From: an uncultured Oscillospiraceae bacterium | GTDB taxonomy: Bacteria > Bacillota > Clostridia > Oscillospirales > Ruminococcaceae | Reading direction: 5' to 3' | Assembly: GCA_900547015.1 (NCBI GenBank) | Contig: URFD01000001.1 | Coordinates: 1-62,783 of the forward strand | Length of the DNA stretch: 62,783 nt | Shown: positions 51,057-59,506 of the stretch, piece by piece | How the letters are laid out: each line of letters opens with the position of its first letter | How positions within the stretch are numbered: the stretch's first letter is position 1 | Translations under genes and position numbers: made by a program | The notes under the pieces: generated by a model | The model's input: the letters and a program-made list of their open reading frames with translations, nothing else | What the model was told of the DNA's origin: nothing | The model's database searches: none

Positions 51057-51938
51057 ATGGCAACACAACTGATTCTGCTCGGAACCGGCACCCCCAATGC
51101 CTGCCCGAATGCCAGCGGCCCTGCCAGCGCAGTGGTGGTGGACGGCAAGGCCTATCTGGTCGATTTCGGCCCCGGGGTGGTGCGACAGGCTGCCAAGGCC
51201 TATCATCAGGGCATCGATGCCCTGCGCCCCGACCTGCTGACCTGCGCCTTCTGCACCCACCTGCACACCGACCACACCGCCGGCTACCCCGACCTCATCT
51301 TCACCCCGTGGGTGTTGGAGCGTCAGGAGCCGCTGACCGTCTTTGGGCCCAAGGGGATTGCCGACATGACCCAGCATCTCCTCGCTGCCTATGCAGTGGA
51401 CATCGACTTTCGCCTGCATGGCTTCGAGCGCGCTAACCCGGTGGGCTATCAGGTGCAGGCGCACGAAATCCAGCCGGGGGTCATCTATCAGGATGAGCGG
51501 GTTTTGGTCGAAGCCTTTCGGGTCAGCCACGGAACGCTGGAAAGCTACGGCTACCGCTTCACCACCGCCGACGGCGTCATCGTCATCAGCGGCGATACCG
51601 CCCCGCTGGCTGTCACCGCACAAATGGCAAAGGGCTGCGACATCCTGCTGCACGAGGTGGAGTACACCGCCGGCATCGCCTGCCGGGAACCCAAGTGGCA
51701 GAAGTATCACCGCGAGGTACACACCCTCAGCTGCGACCTTGCCGCCATCGCCCAGCAGGCACATCCAAAGCTGCTGGTGACCTACCACCGCATCTACCAC
51801 ATGAATGTCCAGGACAACACCCGAGACCTCAACGAGGAGATGGCTTGGCGCTGTCAGGCCATCCTCGACGAAATCCGGGATGCCGGCTACGACGGCAAGG
51901 TGGTCAACGGACAGGACTTAGACTGCTTTTCCTTGTAG
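51057..51938 (+). CDS. Metallo-beta-lactamase-fold hydrolase, RNase Z-like
   Basis: The 293-residue protein begins QLILLGTGTPNACPNASGPAS, typical of the RNase Z / arylsulfatase branch. It carries the metal motif H68-L-H70-T-D72-H73, a later ISGDTA aspartate and a C-terminal TYHRIYHMN histidine. The long exosite arm of tRNase Z is not evident. The substrate is open; phosphodiester or sulfate ester are options. AGAAGGAGG precedes ATG 51057. Confidence 0.82.
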   Translation: MATQLILLGTGTPNACPNASGPASAVVVDGKAYLVDFGPGVVRQAAKAYHQGIDALRPDLLTCAFCTHLHTDHTAGYPDLIFTPWVLERQEPLTVFGPKGIADMTQHLLAAYAVDIDFRLHGFERANPVGYQVQAHEIQPGVIYQDERVLVEAFRVSHGTLESYGYRFTTADGVIVISGDTAPLAVTAQMAKGCDILLHEVEYTAGIACREPKWQKYHREVHTLSCDLAAIAQQAHPKLLVTYHRIYHMNVQDNTRDLNEEMAWRCQAILDEIRDAGYDGKVVNGQDLDCFSL

Positions 51939-51977
51939 AAAAAGAGCCTGATGGATTTTTCCATCAGGCTCTTTTTG
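51939..51977. terminator. Bidirectional terminator between MBL and second MATE genes
   Basis: The stem AAAAAGAGCCTGATGGA pairs fully with its complement around a T loop, with T tracts on both strands. Confidence 0.95.
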
Positions 51978-52002
51978 GGCTTGTCGTATTTTTTGTTCTT
52001 CC

Positions 52003-53361
52003 TTATTCGTCCGTGTCCGGAATCTGGGCGCATTTTTTGCGGTAGTAGAAGATAAACATCAGCGCAGTGAGCGTCCAGCTGATGGGGTAGCTGTAGATGA
52101 TGGTGTCGATGACCGGCTTGAGCGGCACGACGAACATCATCCAAAGGATTCGAAGCACGCAGACGCCTCCGCAGGTCATCAGCATCGGCACCAGCACATC
52201 GCCGGTTCCGCGCAGGGCGCCCGAATAAATCTCGATAAAGACATAGATGGCATACGCCGGAGCCATCATCGTAATCATGTGCATTCCAATCTCGACGACG
52301 GCAGCATCGGTGGTAAACAGCTGATAGACGTACCGGCCAAACAGGATGAAAATTGCACTGATGGAGATCGAAGCACCCACCGCCATCGCGATACAGATGC
52401 GAACGCTCTTTCTCATTCTGCCAAATTTTCTAGCGCCATAGTTCTGACCCACAAAGGTGGTGATGGAGATGCCAAAGGCATTGATTACCATCCAGAAGAA
52501 GGAGTCGATTTTGCCGCAGGCAGTCCATGCCGCCATGGTGTTGGTGCCGAAGGCATTCAGCGCGGTCTGGATGATGACATTAGAAAAGCTGTACATCACC
52601 GACTGCAAGCCGGCCGGCAGACCAATCTTAATCAGCAGCTCCAGCGCCTCCCGATGGAAACGGATTTTGCGGATTTCCAGCCGGAACAGGTCGGTCGAGC
52701 GGCACAGCGCCATGACGACCAGCACCGCACTGACCCCCTGTGCAAAGACGGTCGCGATGGCAGCGCCCGCAACGCCCATACCCAGACCGACGACCAGCAC
52801 AATGTCCAGCACGATGTTGATGATGCAGCAGACGATCAGGTAGTACAGCGGCCGTCTGGAATCGCCCACCGCACGCAGGATGCTCGAGCCAATGTTGTAG
52901 ATAAAGACAAACAGGATTCCGCCGAAGTAAATTCTCAGGTAGGTGGCGGACGGGCCGATGACCTCCTCGGTGGTGTTCATCACCCGCAGCAGTATCGGAG
53001 AACAGATTAGCCCCACCGTGGTGATGACCACACTGCCCACCAGCGAAAAGGCAAAGGCTGTGTGCAGCGCCTTGCTGAGGTTTTCCCGGTCGTGCGCGCC
53101 GTAATACTGCGAGATTACAACGGTTGCACCGGAGGACAGGCCAACAAAGAAGCCGACGATCAGGTTGATGATCTGGCTGGTGGAGCCGCCCACCGCCGCC
53201 AGAGCTTCGGTCCCGACAAAGCGTCCGACCACGATGGCATCCGCCGTATTGTAGATTTGCTGGAAAAAGGTACCCAGCACAATCGGGAAGAAGAACAGCA
53301 GCAGCTGCTTCCAAATCACCCCGTGGATGATTTGATTTTCTTTCGATTCGATTTCGTTCAT
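52003..53361 (-). CDS. MATE-family efflux transporter
   Basis: The 452-residue protein has about 12 membrane helices and two MATE halves, starting PIVLGTFFQQIYNTADAIVVGRFVG. The second half has GLPAGLQSVMYSFSNVIIQ. It is closer to NorM/DinF-type transporters than to the paralogue at 19-21 kb. ATG 53361 follows GAGGAGGG. Transcription starts from its own promoter and ends at the strong terminator at 51.9 kb. Confidence 0.92.
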   Translation of the reverse strand: MNEIESKENQIIHGVIWKQLLLFFFPIVLGTFFQQIYNTADAIVVGRFVGTEALAAVGGSTSQIINLIVGFFVGLSSGATVVISQYYGAHDRENLSKALHTAFAFSLVGSVVITTVGLICSPILLRVMNTTEEVIGPSATYLRIYFGGILFVFIYNIGSSILRAVGDSRRPLYYLIVCCIINIVLDIVLVVGLGMGVAGAAIATVFAQGVSAVLVVMALCRSTDLFRLEIRKIRFHREALELLIKIGLPAGLQSVMYSFSNVIIQTALNAFGTNTMAAWTACGKIDSFFWMVINAFGISITTFVGQNYGARKFGRMRKSVRICIAMAVGASISISAIFILFGRYVYQLFTTDAAVVEIGMHMITMMAPAYAIYVFIEIYSGALRGTGDVLVPMLMTCGGVCVLRILWMMFVVPLKPVIDTIIYSYPISWTLTALMFIFYYRKKCAQIPDTDE

Positions 53362-53411
53362 ACGCACCCTCCTCTGAGCCGTTTTTGGATCTTGAAATCG
53401 TTCTCCTCCAA

Positions 53412-53440
53412 TATATATCACAAACGGGAAAACTTGTCGA
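53412..53440 (-). promoter_or_regulatory. Promoter of the second MATE gene
   Basis: The -35 is TCGACA (53435-53440), the spacer 17 bp and the -10 TATATA (53412-53417). Confidence 0.6.
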
Positions 53441-53470
53441 TAGGTTTTTGAAAAATCATCGGACAAAGCA

Positions 53471-53498
53471 ACAGACCCGAAGGTTTCTTCGGGTCTGT
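53471..53498 (-). terminator. Terminator of the TlpA-like gene
   Basis: The 12-bp stem ACAGACCCGAAG and CTTCGGGTCTGT lies just past the stop codon; the T tract is weak. Confidence 0.6.
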
Positions 53499-53507
53499 TC
53501 GAATCAT

Positions 53508-54902
53508 TTATTGCATCTGGGCATACAGGCGAAGCGCCATGCACTGCTCGAATGACTGATTTTTGCTCTTGCTGGTGAAGCTGCCGTTCTTTGCACTGCC
53601 GTTCTGGAAGGTGCGGAACTCCTCCATGCAGCACAGGGCATCGGTGAACAGCTTCTGCTCGCCGGTTTCCAGCGCAATCAGGGCTGTGAGGGCATACACA
53701 CCGGGCGTTTCGTCCCGATAGCGCTCCTGCACCTTGCCGTTTGCGCTGTACCGGGTTCCAAGCGTTCCGTTTTTGACCTTCTTTTTTAGCCACTGGATGG
53801 TCTGAGGCTTCACCCGACCCTGCTGTGCCAGATGGTAGACGGTCATCAGCGCCTCGGTCGTATCGATGGCATCCTTGCTGTAGGTGTTTTTCTGGGCATC
53901 ATACTGACCGTAGTACAGCGGGAAGTCCGCGCTGATATAGCCCTTGCGGACGATGGACAGTGCCTGCTCCGAAAGCTCGGGAGCGGCGGTTGCCAATGCC
54001 TTCAGGTTCAAATCGCTCAGGCTGACCTTGCCGGAAATGGTATTTCCCGGGAAATAGGTCTGGGAAATCTTCTCCTTGAGCTGGTTTGCCGCCTGCGCTC
54101 CGTCCGAGCTTGCAGACAGTGCCGCATACAGGCGCAGGTCATCCCCCAAATCTCCGGTGGAGCCGTTCTTCAGTACCCACTTGCTCTGCTGGGCAAGTAG
54201 CTTTTCGTTCCCTGCCAGCACCGCATACTCTGCCAGCAGGCTCTGGGCGCAGGAATCGATCTTGGAGGAGCCGGTTGCGGTCTTGACCGAGCCATCCGAA
54301 TTCAACAGATTTTCGCTCACATAGCGCAGGGTTGCGGCATCCCTTCCCTTGGCGGCGCAGTCCAGCATCGCCCGCAGATAGCTGGTTGAGCGGATGATGT
54401 ACGGGTCGCACATCACCACCCTGCCCTGTTCATCGAGCAGGACGGTCGTTGGAATCTGGGCGACGCCCAGCGACTGGAAGGCGGTCAGCTCGGTATCGTA
54501 CAGCACCGGCAGTCCCAGATTTTTCTTTTTGATAAAGGCTGAGCCGGTCTCCAGCGTTTCGCGCTTGCCGTCCACGCGGTCGATGAGGTACCACTTGGCT
54601 CCCTCATACTCCTTAAGCACCGGAATCAGCTTCGGCAGGAGGCTGAATTCTTCCTGACAGTCCGAGCACCAGCTTGCCCAGTAGGTCACCAGTGTGTATT
54701 TCCCCAGCTCGAGCTGCGCGGGGTTTCCGTCGGCGTCGTACAGATTTTTGACCGGCAGCTCAGCGCCAATCGACAGCTTGGTGGGAAGGCCGGTTTCGCG
54801 TCCGGCGGCATTAGCGGTCACTCCTGCCAGAATCGGCAGCAGAAGGGCAGCCAGACACAGGATGCTCAGCACCCGGCACAAGGTTTTTCTGCGTGAATTC
54901 AT
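53508..54902 (-). CDS. Secreted TlpA-like thioredoxin fused to a helical toroid-like domain
   Basis: The 464-residue protein has a signal peptide (residues 1-33, cleavage after ANA) and a TlpA/ResA-type thioredoxin domain (about 40-190) with C79-S-D-C82 and the cis-Pro segment QIPTTVLL. A C-terminal part of about 270 residues follows, made of repeated helical pairs (LRLYAALSASSDG, DAIDTTEALMTVYHLAQQG, VYALTALIALETGEQKLF), like an (alpha/alpha) toroid of six-hairpin glycosidases. A redox or wall-linked role outside the cell is likely; the fusion is unusual. ATG 54902 follows GGAGGAGG. Confidence 0.78.
   Translation of the reverse strand: MNSRRKTLCRVLSILCLAALLLPILAGVTANAAGRETGLPTKLSIGAELPVKNLYDADGNPAQLELGKYTLVTYWASWCSDCQEEFSLLPKLIPVLKEYEGAKWYLIDRVDGKRETLETGSAFIKKKNLGLPVLYDTELTAFQSLGVAQIPTTVLLDEQGRVVMCDPYIIRSTSYLRAMLDCAAKGRDAATLRYVSENLLNSDGSVKTATGSSKIDSCAQSLLAEYAVLAGNEKLLAQQSKWVLKNGSTGDLGDDLRLYAALSASSDGAQAANQLKEKISQTYFPGNTISGKVSLSDLNLKALATAAPELSEQALSIVRKGYISADFPLYYGQYDAQKNTYSKDAIDTTEALMTVYHLAQQGRVKPQTIQWLKKKVKNGTLGTRYSANGKVQERYRDETPGVYALTALIALETGEQKLFTDALCCMEEFRTFQNGSAKNGSFTSKSKNQSFEQCMALRLYAQMQ
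54042..54055. promoter_or_regulatory. Noc-binding-site palindrome inside the TlpA-like gene
   Basis: An exact ATTTCCCGGGAAAT encodes FPGN within the C-terminal domain. Confidence 0.6.
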
Positions 54903-54951
54903 AAAGGTTCCTCCTCCGTTTTTGTGGGTTCCACAGGCTTTCTTTCTTTTA

Positions 54952-54980
54952 ACTATAGCTTTTTGTCGGCCCTGCGTCAA
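54952..54980 (-). promoter_or_regulatory. Sigma-A promoter of the TlpA-like gene
   Basis: The -35 is TTGACG (54975-54980), the spacer 17 bp and the -10 TATAGT (54952-54957). Confidence 0.8.
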
Positions 54981-55089
54981 CCGCCTGCGGACGATTCGCC
55001 CTGTTTTTTGGTATCTTTTTGCATTTACACAGAAGAAAATTCCCCAAACCCTTGGAATTTCTTCCATCAGATCGGGGGATTCTATCTCT

Positions 55090-55578
55090 CTAATAGCCCA
55101 TCTGCTCCATCGAGGCGTCCTGATTGACCCAGCTTTCATAGACATCGATGATGCGGTAGGTGATCTTGGTATCCCGCACGACCACCTTTTCGATGCCTGC
55201 GTTGATGATCAGGCGCTTGCACATCGCGCAGGGATTGGCGTTGGCAACATAGCTGCCGTCCTTATATTCCAGCCCCACCAGATACAGGGTGCTGCCAATC
55301 ATCTCGGAGCGCGGTGCAGAGATGATGGCATTGGCCTCGGCATGGACCGAGCGGCACAGCTCGTAGCGTTCGCCGCGCGGCACGTTGAGCTTCTCCCGGG
55401 TGCAGTAGCCAAGGTCGCAGCAGTTCTGTCTGCCTCTGGGCGCACCGACATAGCCGGTGGAAATAATCTCGTCGTTTTTAACGATAATCGCCCCAAAATT
55501 TCGGCGCAGGCAGGTTCCCCTTGCTGCCACCGTCTGGGCAATATCCAGATAATAGTTCATTTTATCAACACGTTTCAT
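55090..55578 (-). CDS. comEB: dCMP deaminase (ComEB type)
   Basis: The 162-residue zinc enzyme converts dCMP to dUMP for dTTP synthesis. It has the zinc and proton-shuttle motif H79-A-E81 and the second zinc motif PC117-AMC120, with an extra CCDLGYC cluster after residue 52 seen in the family. GGGAGGT precedes ATG 55578. It is divergent from deoD, and the two promoters overlap. Confidence 0.93.
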   Translation of the reverse strand: MKRVDKMNYYLDIAQTVAARGTCLRRNFGAIIVKNDEIISTGYVGAPRGRQNCCDLGYCTREKLNVPRGERYELCRSVHAEANAIISAPRSEMIGSTLYLVGLEYKDGSYVANANPCAMCKRLIINAGIEKVVVRDTKITYRIIDVYESWVNQDASMEQMGY

Positions 55579-55659
55579 CCTGTTTCTACCTCCCTAGTTC
55601 GGCTGTCGGCAAGATTTCCCCTAACAAGACAGCTGCCCTGTGCCGACCTGCCTACAGTA

Positions 55660-55688
55660 AGTTTATCGGATTCTCCCGGCTTGTTCAA
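55660..55688 (-). promoter_or_regulatory. Promoter of comEB
   Basis: The -35 is TTGAAC (55683-55688), the spacer 17 bp and the -10 TAAACT (55660-55665). It overlaps the upstream deoD promoter on the other strand. Confidence 0.55.
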
Positions 55689-55710
55689 GTTCTTTTCTAA
55701 ATTTTATAAT
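55681..55710 (+). promoter_or_regulatory. Upstream deoD promoter (P1)
   Basis: The -35 is TTGTTC (55681-55686), the spacer 18 bp and the -10 TATAAT (55705-55710). Confidence 0.55.
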
Positions 55711-55749
55711 TTGTTCATCCCGCATGGCGCCCTCGGCCAACGCAGATGC

Positions 55750-55778
55750 TTTCCTTTTCTGCCGTTTCGGGGTATAAT
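55750..55778 (+). promoter_or_regulatory. Downstream deoD promoter (P2)
   Basis: The -35 is TTTCCT, the spacer 17 bp and the -10 TATAAT (55773-55778). The leader contains a CCCCAC...GTGGGG hairpin (about 55790-55810) before the ribosome binding site. Confidence 0.65.
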
Positions 55779-55836
55779 AGGGGTATCCTCCCCACCGCTC
55801 GATGTGGGGAAAACTGACCAAAGAAAGGGTGTTTTT

Positions 55837-56544
55837 ATGTCCAATGTTCCAACCCCTCACAATAACGCACAGTACGGAGAGATTGCCAAGACAGTCCTGA
55901 TGCCCGGTGACCCACTGCGCGCCAAGCTGCTGGCAGAGACTTACCTGAGCGATGCGGTATGCTACAACGAGGTTCGCGGTATGCTCGGCTACACCGGACA
56001 GTATCAGGGCAAGCCGGTCTCGGTGCAGGGAAGCGGCATGGGAGTGCCCTCGATGGGCATCTATTCCCACGAGTTGTTCCATTTTTACGGAGTGGACACC
56101 ATCATCCGCATCGGCTCTGCCGGAGCCGTTGACCCTTCGCTGAAAATCGGCGACATCGTCATCGCCACCTCCTCCTGCTCGACCTCGAACTATGCCGCCC
56201 AATACCACCTGCCGGGCAACTTTGCTCCGACCGCTGACTTCGAGCTGGCACGGCGCGCCGCACAGTTCTGCGAGCAGAAGGGAATCCGCTATCAGGCGGG
56301 AAGCGTGCTCTGCTCGGACTGGTTCTATGACGAATCCGGAGGTCTGCCCGAATGGCAGAAGATGGGCGTGCTTGCCGTCGAGATGGAGTCCGCCGCCCTG
56401 TACACCGAGGCTGCCCGTGCCGGAAAGAAGGCGCTGTGCCTGATGACCATCTCCGACAACCCCTTCACCGGCGAGGCCGTTTCCGCTCAGGTACGTCAGA
56501 ATGCCTTCACCCAGATGATGGAGGTTGCCCTTTCCCTGATTTAG
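55837..56544 (+). CDS. deoD: Purine nucleoside phosphorylase DeoD
   Basis: The 235-residue protein is a hexameric-type phosphorylase that cleaves purine (deoxy)nucleosides with phosphate. It has MPGDPLRAK (phosphate site), RIGSAGAVDPSLKIGD, the EMESAALYT ribose and base pocket and ISDNPFTGE. GAAAGGGTG precedes ATG 55837. It leads a salvage operon with deoB, cdd and a DUF4177 gene. Confidence 0.95.
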   Translation: MSNVPTPHNNAQYGEIAKTVLMPGDPLRAKLLAETYLSDAVCYNEVRGMLGYTGQYQGKPVSVQGSGMGVPSMGIYSHELFHFYGVDTIIRIGSAGAVDPSLKIGDIVIATSSCSTSNYAAQYHLPGNFAPTADFELARRAAQFCEQKGIRYQAGSVLCSDWFYDESGGLPEWQKMGVLAVEMESAALYTEAARAGKKALCLMTISDNPFTGEAVSAQVRQNAFTQMMEVALSLI

Positions 56545-56554
56545 AAAAACAAGC

Positions 56555-56568
56555 ATTTCCCGGGAAAT
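56555..56568. promoter_or_regulatory. Noc-binding-site palindrome, first of a pair in the deoB leader
   Basis: An exact ATTTCCCGGGAAAT followed by ATT lies ten bp after the deoD stop. Confidence 0.8.
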
Positions 56569-56582
56569 ATTGCCTTATCCTG

Positions 56583-56596
56583 ATTTCCCGGGAAAT
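56583..56596. promoter_or_regulatory. Noc-binding-site palindrome, second of a pair in the deoB leader
   Basis: A second exact copy starts 28 bp after the first and is also followed by ATT; it lies 23 bp before the deoB start codon. Confidence 0.8.
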
Positions 56597-56619
56597 ATTC
56601 TGCAAAGGAGAGCGTTGCT

Positions 56620-57783
56620 ATGAAGCGTGTGTTTATCATCGTTCTGGACAGCTTTGGCATCGGGGAACTGCCGGATGCCGCCGCTTACGGGGACAGCGGG
56701 AGCAATACTCTGGCTGCCTGTCATGCTACCGGTGAGCTTCACCTGCCCAATCTGCAAAAGCTGGGACTGTTCAACATCGACGGTGTCCGCGTCGGAGCGC
56801 CTTGCCAACAGCCTGCGGGCGCTTTTGGGCGGATGGCGGAGCGGTCTGCCGGAAAGGACACCACCACCGGTCACTGGGAGCTGATGGGGCTGGTCTCCGA
56901 AAAGCCGATGCCGACCTATCCCGACGGATTTCCGCCCGAGGTGCTACAGGAGCTGTCCCGCCGCACCGGCAGAGGAATCCTGTGCAACCGCCCCTATTCG
57001 GGCACGCAGGTCATTCAGGACTATGGCCGCCAGCATCTGGAAACCGGGGATTTGATCGTCTACACCTCGGCGGACAGTGTTTTGCAGATTGCGGCGCACG
57101 AGGAAAAAGTGCCGCTGGAGGAGCTGTACCGCGATTGTATCATTGCCCGGGAAATTATGCAGGGCGACCATGCCGTCGGCAGGATTATCGCACGGCCCTT
57201 TGTGGGGGAAGGCCCCTTTGTCCGCACCGCCAACCGCCGCGATTTTTCGTTGGTTCCGAAGCAGGACACCCTGCTCGACCTGCTCCAAGCGCAGGGACTG
57301 GACACCATCGGGGTGGGCAAGATTTCGGATATTTTCGCCGGAAAGGGCATCTCTCAAAAGGTGCTGACCCACTCCAACGAGGAAGGAATGCAGGAAACCA
57401 GTCGGCTGTGCAACACCGATTTTGCCGGACTTTGCTTTGTCAATCTGGTAGAATTTGATATGCTGTACGGCCACCGCAACGACGCGGTCGGCTATGCCCA
57501 TGCGCTCAACCGCTTTGACCAGTGGTTGGAGGGATTCCTGCCGCAGCTGCGTCCGGAGGACCTGCTGATCATCACCGCCGACCACGGCTGTGACCCATCC
57601 ACCCCATCCACCGACCACAGTCGGGAATATGTTCCGGTTCTGTGCGCCGGTGCATCGGTACAGCCCGGCTCCAACCTGCACACCCGCAGTTCCTTTGGCG
57701 ACCTTGCCGCCACCGTTGCGGAGTATCTGGAAATCGTATTTCCCGGGAAATTTTCTTCCTTTTGGAATCAAATCGCCCGATAA
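56620..57783 (+). CDS. deoB: Phosphopentomutase DeoB
   Basis: The 387-residue alkaline-phosphatase-superfamily enzyme moves phosphate between C1 and C5 of (deoxy)ribose. It opens RVFIIVLDSFGIGELPDA (first metal Asp), has the phosphothreonine region GKDTTTGHWE and the second metal site ITADHGCDPSTPSTDHSREYVP. AAAGGAGAG precedes ATG 56620. It links deoD and cdd products to the pentose phosphate pool. No deoC lies nearby. Confidence 0.96.
   Translation: MKRVFIIVLDSFGIGELPDAAAYGDSGSNTLAACHATGELHLPNLQKLGLFNIDGVRVGAPCQQPAGAFGRMAERSAGKDTTTGHWELMGLVSEKPMPTYPDGFPPEVLQELSRRTGRGILCNRPYSGTQVIQDYGRQHLETGDLIVYTSADSVLQIAAHEEKVPLEELYRDCIIAREIMQGDHAVGRIIARPFVGEGPFVRTANRRDFSLVPKQDTLLDLLQAQGLDTIGVGKISDIFAGKGISQKVLTHSNEEGMQETSRLCNTDFAGLCFVNLVEFDMLYGHRNDAVGYAHALNRFDQWLEGFLPQLRPEDLLIITADHGCDPSTPSTDHSREYVPVLCAGASVQPGSNLHTRSSFGDLAATVAEYLEIVFPGKFSSFWNQIAR
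57738..57751. promoter_or_regulatory. Noc-binding-site palindrome inside deoB
   Basis: An exact ATTTCCCGGGAAAT lies near the 3' end of deoB and encodes VFPGKF. Confidence 0.65.
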
Positions 57784-57816
57784 GGGCAGAGCATCAACAC
57801 CGGAGGAGGTGAGCCT

Positions 57817-58233
57817 ATGTATGAAAAACGGCTGATCGAGCTGGCGCTGGATGCCAGAGAAAAATCCTACTGCCCCTATTCGGGCTTTGCGGTCGGGGCG
57901 GCTCTGCTGTGTCAGGACGGAACCATCTACACTGGCTGCAACATCGAGTCCTCCGCCTATACCCCCACCATCTGCGCGGAGCGCACCGCGCTCTTCAAGG
58001 CGGTTTCGGAGGGCAAGCGGGACTTTATCTGCATGGCGGTTGCCGGAGGGCACCAGAGCGCGGATGTGCTGCCCATCACCACCCCCTGCGGCGTCTGCCG
58101 TCAGGTCATGATGGAATTCTGCAATCCGCAGACTTTTCTGGTTTTCTGCGCGTCCAGCCCGGACAATTACAAGGCATACACATTAGCACAGCTGCTGCCA
58201 AAGGGCTTTGGCCCTATGAATCTGGGCGTTTAA
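57817..58233 (+). CDS. cdd: Cytidine deaminase
   Basis: The 138-residue tetrameric zinc enzyme deaminates (deoxy)cytidine. It has C53-A-E55 (zinc and proton shuttle) and PC91-GVC94, with the start SYCPYSGFAVGAALL typical of Cdd. CGGAGGAGG precedes ATG 57817, 33 bp after deoB. It feeds uridine into the salvage pathway. Confidence 0.95.
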   Translation: MYEKRLIELALDAREKSYCPYSGFAVGAALLCQDGTIYTGCNIESSAYTPTICAERTALFKAVSEGKRDFICMAVAGGHQSADVLPITTPCGVCRQVMMEFCNPQTFLVFCASSPDNYKAYTLAQLLPKGFGPMNLGV

Positions 58234-58264
58234 GCCCAATCTATCATCACAGGAGGTTTTTCCC

Positions 58265-58450
58265 ATGACAAACTATGAGTACAAATTCGTTGAGGTTCCG
58301 GCTCAGGAGGCTGGAAAGGAGGATGCTTCCCCGTTCAAAATCTGCGCGCAGATCATCACTGCCGAATCCAAGGCTGGATGGAGACTCAAACAGATTGTAA
58401 CCGCACCGGAGGTCAGCTATCTGGTCATTCTGGAAAAGGAAGCAAACTAG
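58265..58450 (+). CDS. DUF4177 small protein
   Basis: The 61-residue protein begins MTNYEYKFVEVPAQ and has the middle INxLGxxGWRL-like part ITAESKAGWRLKQIV, the DUF4177 pattern (function unknown). ACAGGAGG precedes ATG 58265. It closes the salvage operon by position. Confidence 0.75.
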   Translation: MTNYEYKFVEVPAQEAGKEDASPFKICAQIITAESKAGWRLKQIVTAPEVSYLVILEKEAN

Positions 58451-58475
58451 GCCTCGGAGCGGTATGCTCCAAGAT

Positions 58476-58504
58476 ATTTCCCGGGAAAATATTCCCCGGG
58501 AAAT
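58476..58504. promoter_or_regulatory. Two adjacent Noc-type palindromes downstream of DUF4177 gene
   Basis: Two near-copies (58476-58489 and 58491-58504, each 13 of 14 bases) lie one base apart. Together they can form a stem ATATTTCCCGGG with CCCGGGAAATAT, followed by TTTTCC, so the pair may also end transcription of the salvage operon. Confidence 0.65.
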
Positions 58505-58554
58505 ATTTTCCTGTTCGGGCAGGCTGTGCTCTGGCGGCATCAGGAAAAGTGTGA

Positions 58555-58560
58555 TATAAT
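58555..58560 (+). promoter_or_regulatory. Extended -10 element of rsmA
   Basis: The -10 is TATAAT preceded by TGA, an extended -10; no good -35 is seen at 17 bp. Confidence 0.55.
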
Positions 58561-58606
58561 ACCTGCATGACTTTGCAGAGAAATGCAATCCCGAAAGGAG
58601 TTTCTG

Positions 58607-59470
58607 ATGGACAATCTTTCCAATATTTCCGTCATTCGGGACGTGCTGTCCCGCCACGGATTTTCGTTTTCCAAAGGGCTGGGTCAGAACTTTCTGATTA
58701 ACCCGACCGTTTGCCCGCGCATGGCAGAGATGGGCAACGCACAACCCGGCTGGGGCATGATTGAAATCGGCGCCGGAGTCGGGGTGCTGACTGCCGAGCT
58801 GGCAGAGCGCGCCGACAAGGTGGTCTGCATCGAAATCGACAGCCGCCTGCTGCCCATTCTGGACGAGACGCTGGCGGAGTACGATAACATTAAAATCGTC
58901 AACGAGGACGTGCTGAAGGTGGATCTGCATCGGCTGATTGCGGAGGAATTCCCCGAAATGCCGGTGGCAGTCTGCGCCAACCTGCCGTACTACATCACCT
59001 CGCCCATCATCATGAGCCTGCTGGAAAGCCGATTGCCTATCGAGTCCCTGACGGTCATGGTGCAGAAGGAGGCCGCCCAGCGCATCTGCGCCCAGCCCGG
59101 CAGCCGTGAGGTGGGTGCGGTATCGATTGCCGTCCGCTATTACTGCGAACCGACCGTGCTGTTTCAGGTTTCCCGCGGCTCCTTCATGCCAGCCCCAGAT
59201 GTGGATTCCACCGTCATCCGGCTGGACATCCGCAAAGAGCCGCTGGTCGAGGTCCGGGACGAAGCCAGTTTCTTCCGGGTGGTGCGGGCCGCGTTCAGCC
59301 AGCGCCGCAAGACCCTCTCCAACACCCTCTCCTCCGGTTTGGGATTCCCCAAGGCGCAGGTGAACGCTCTGCTGGAGCGTGCCGGGGTGAGCGCGAGCCT
59401 GCGTGCCGAGCAGCTTTCCATGCAGCAGTTTGCCGATATTGCAAACGCTCTGACAGAAGAATCAAGATAA
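58607..59470 (+). CDS. rsmA: 16S rRNA dimethyladenosine transferase RsmA (KsgA)
   Basis: The 287-residue methyltransferase dimethylates two adjacent adenines near the 16S rRNA 3' end. It has GLGQNFLINP, the SAM loop EIGAGVGVLT (about residues 53-62), CIEID and the catalytic NLPYYITSP. ATG 58607 is used because AAAGGAG lies eight bases upstream. It has its own -10 and a terminator. Confidence 0.95.
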   Translation: MDNLSNISVIRDVLSRHGFSFSKGLGQNFLINPTVCPRMAEMGNAQPGWGMIEIGAGVGVLTAELAERADKVVCIEIDSRLLPILDETLAEYDNIKIVNEDVLKVDLHRLIAEEFPEMPVAVCANLPYYITSPIIMSLLESRLPIESLTVMVQKEAAQRICAQPGSREVGAVSIAVRYYCEPTVLFQVSRGSFMPAPDVDSTVIRLDIRKEPLVEVRDEASFFRVVRAAFSQRRKTLSNTLSSGLGFPKAQVNALLERAGVSASLRAEQLSMQQFADIANALTEESR

Positions 59471-59475
59471 GAAAG

Positions 59476-59506
59476 CGGGACAGGAGCAAAGCTCCTGTCC
59501 CGTTTG
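59476..59506. terminator. Bidirectional terminator between rsmA and the next operon
   Basis: A perfect 12-bp stem (CGGGACAGGAGC) with an AAA loop lies between the convergent genes and is followed by TTTGTC on the plus strand. Confidence 0.88.
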
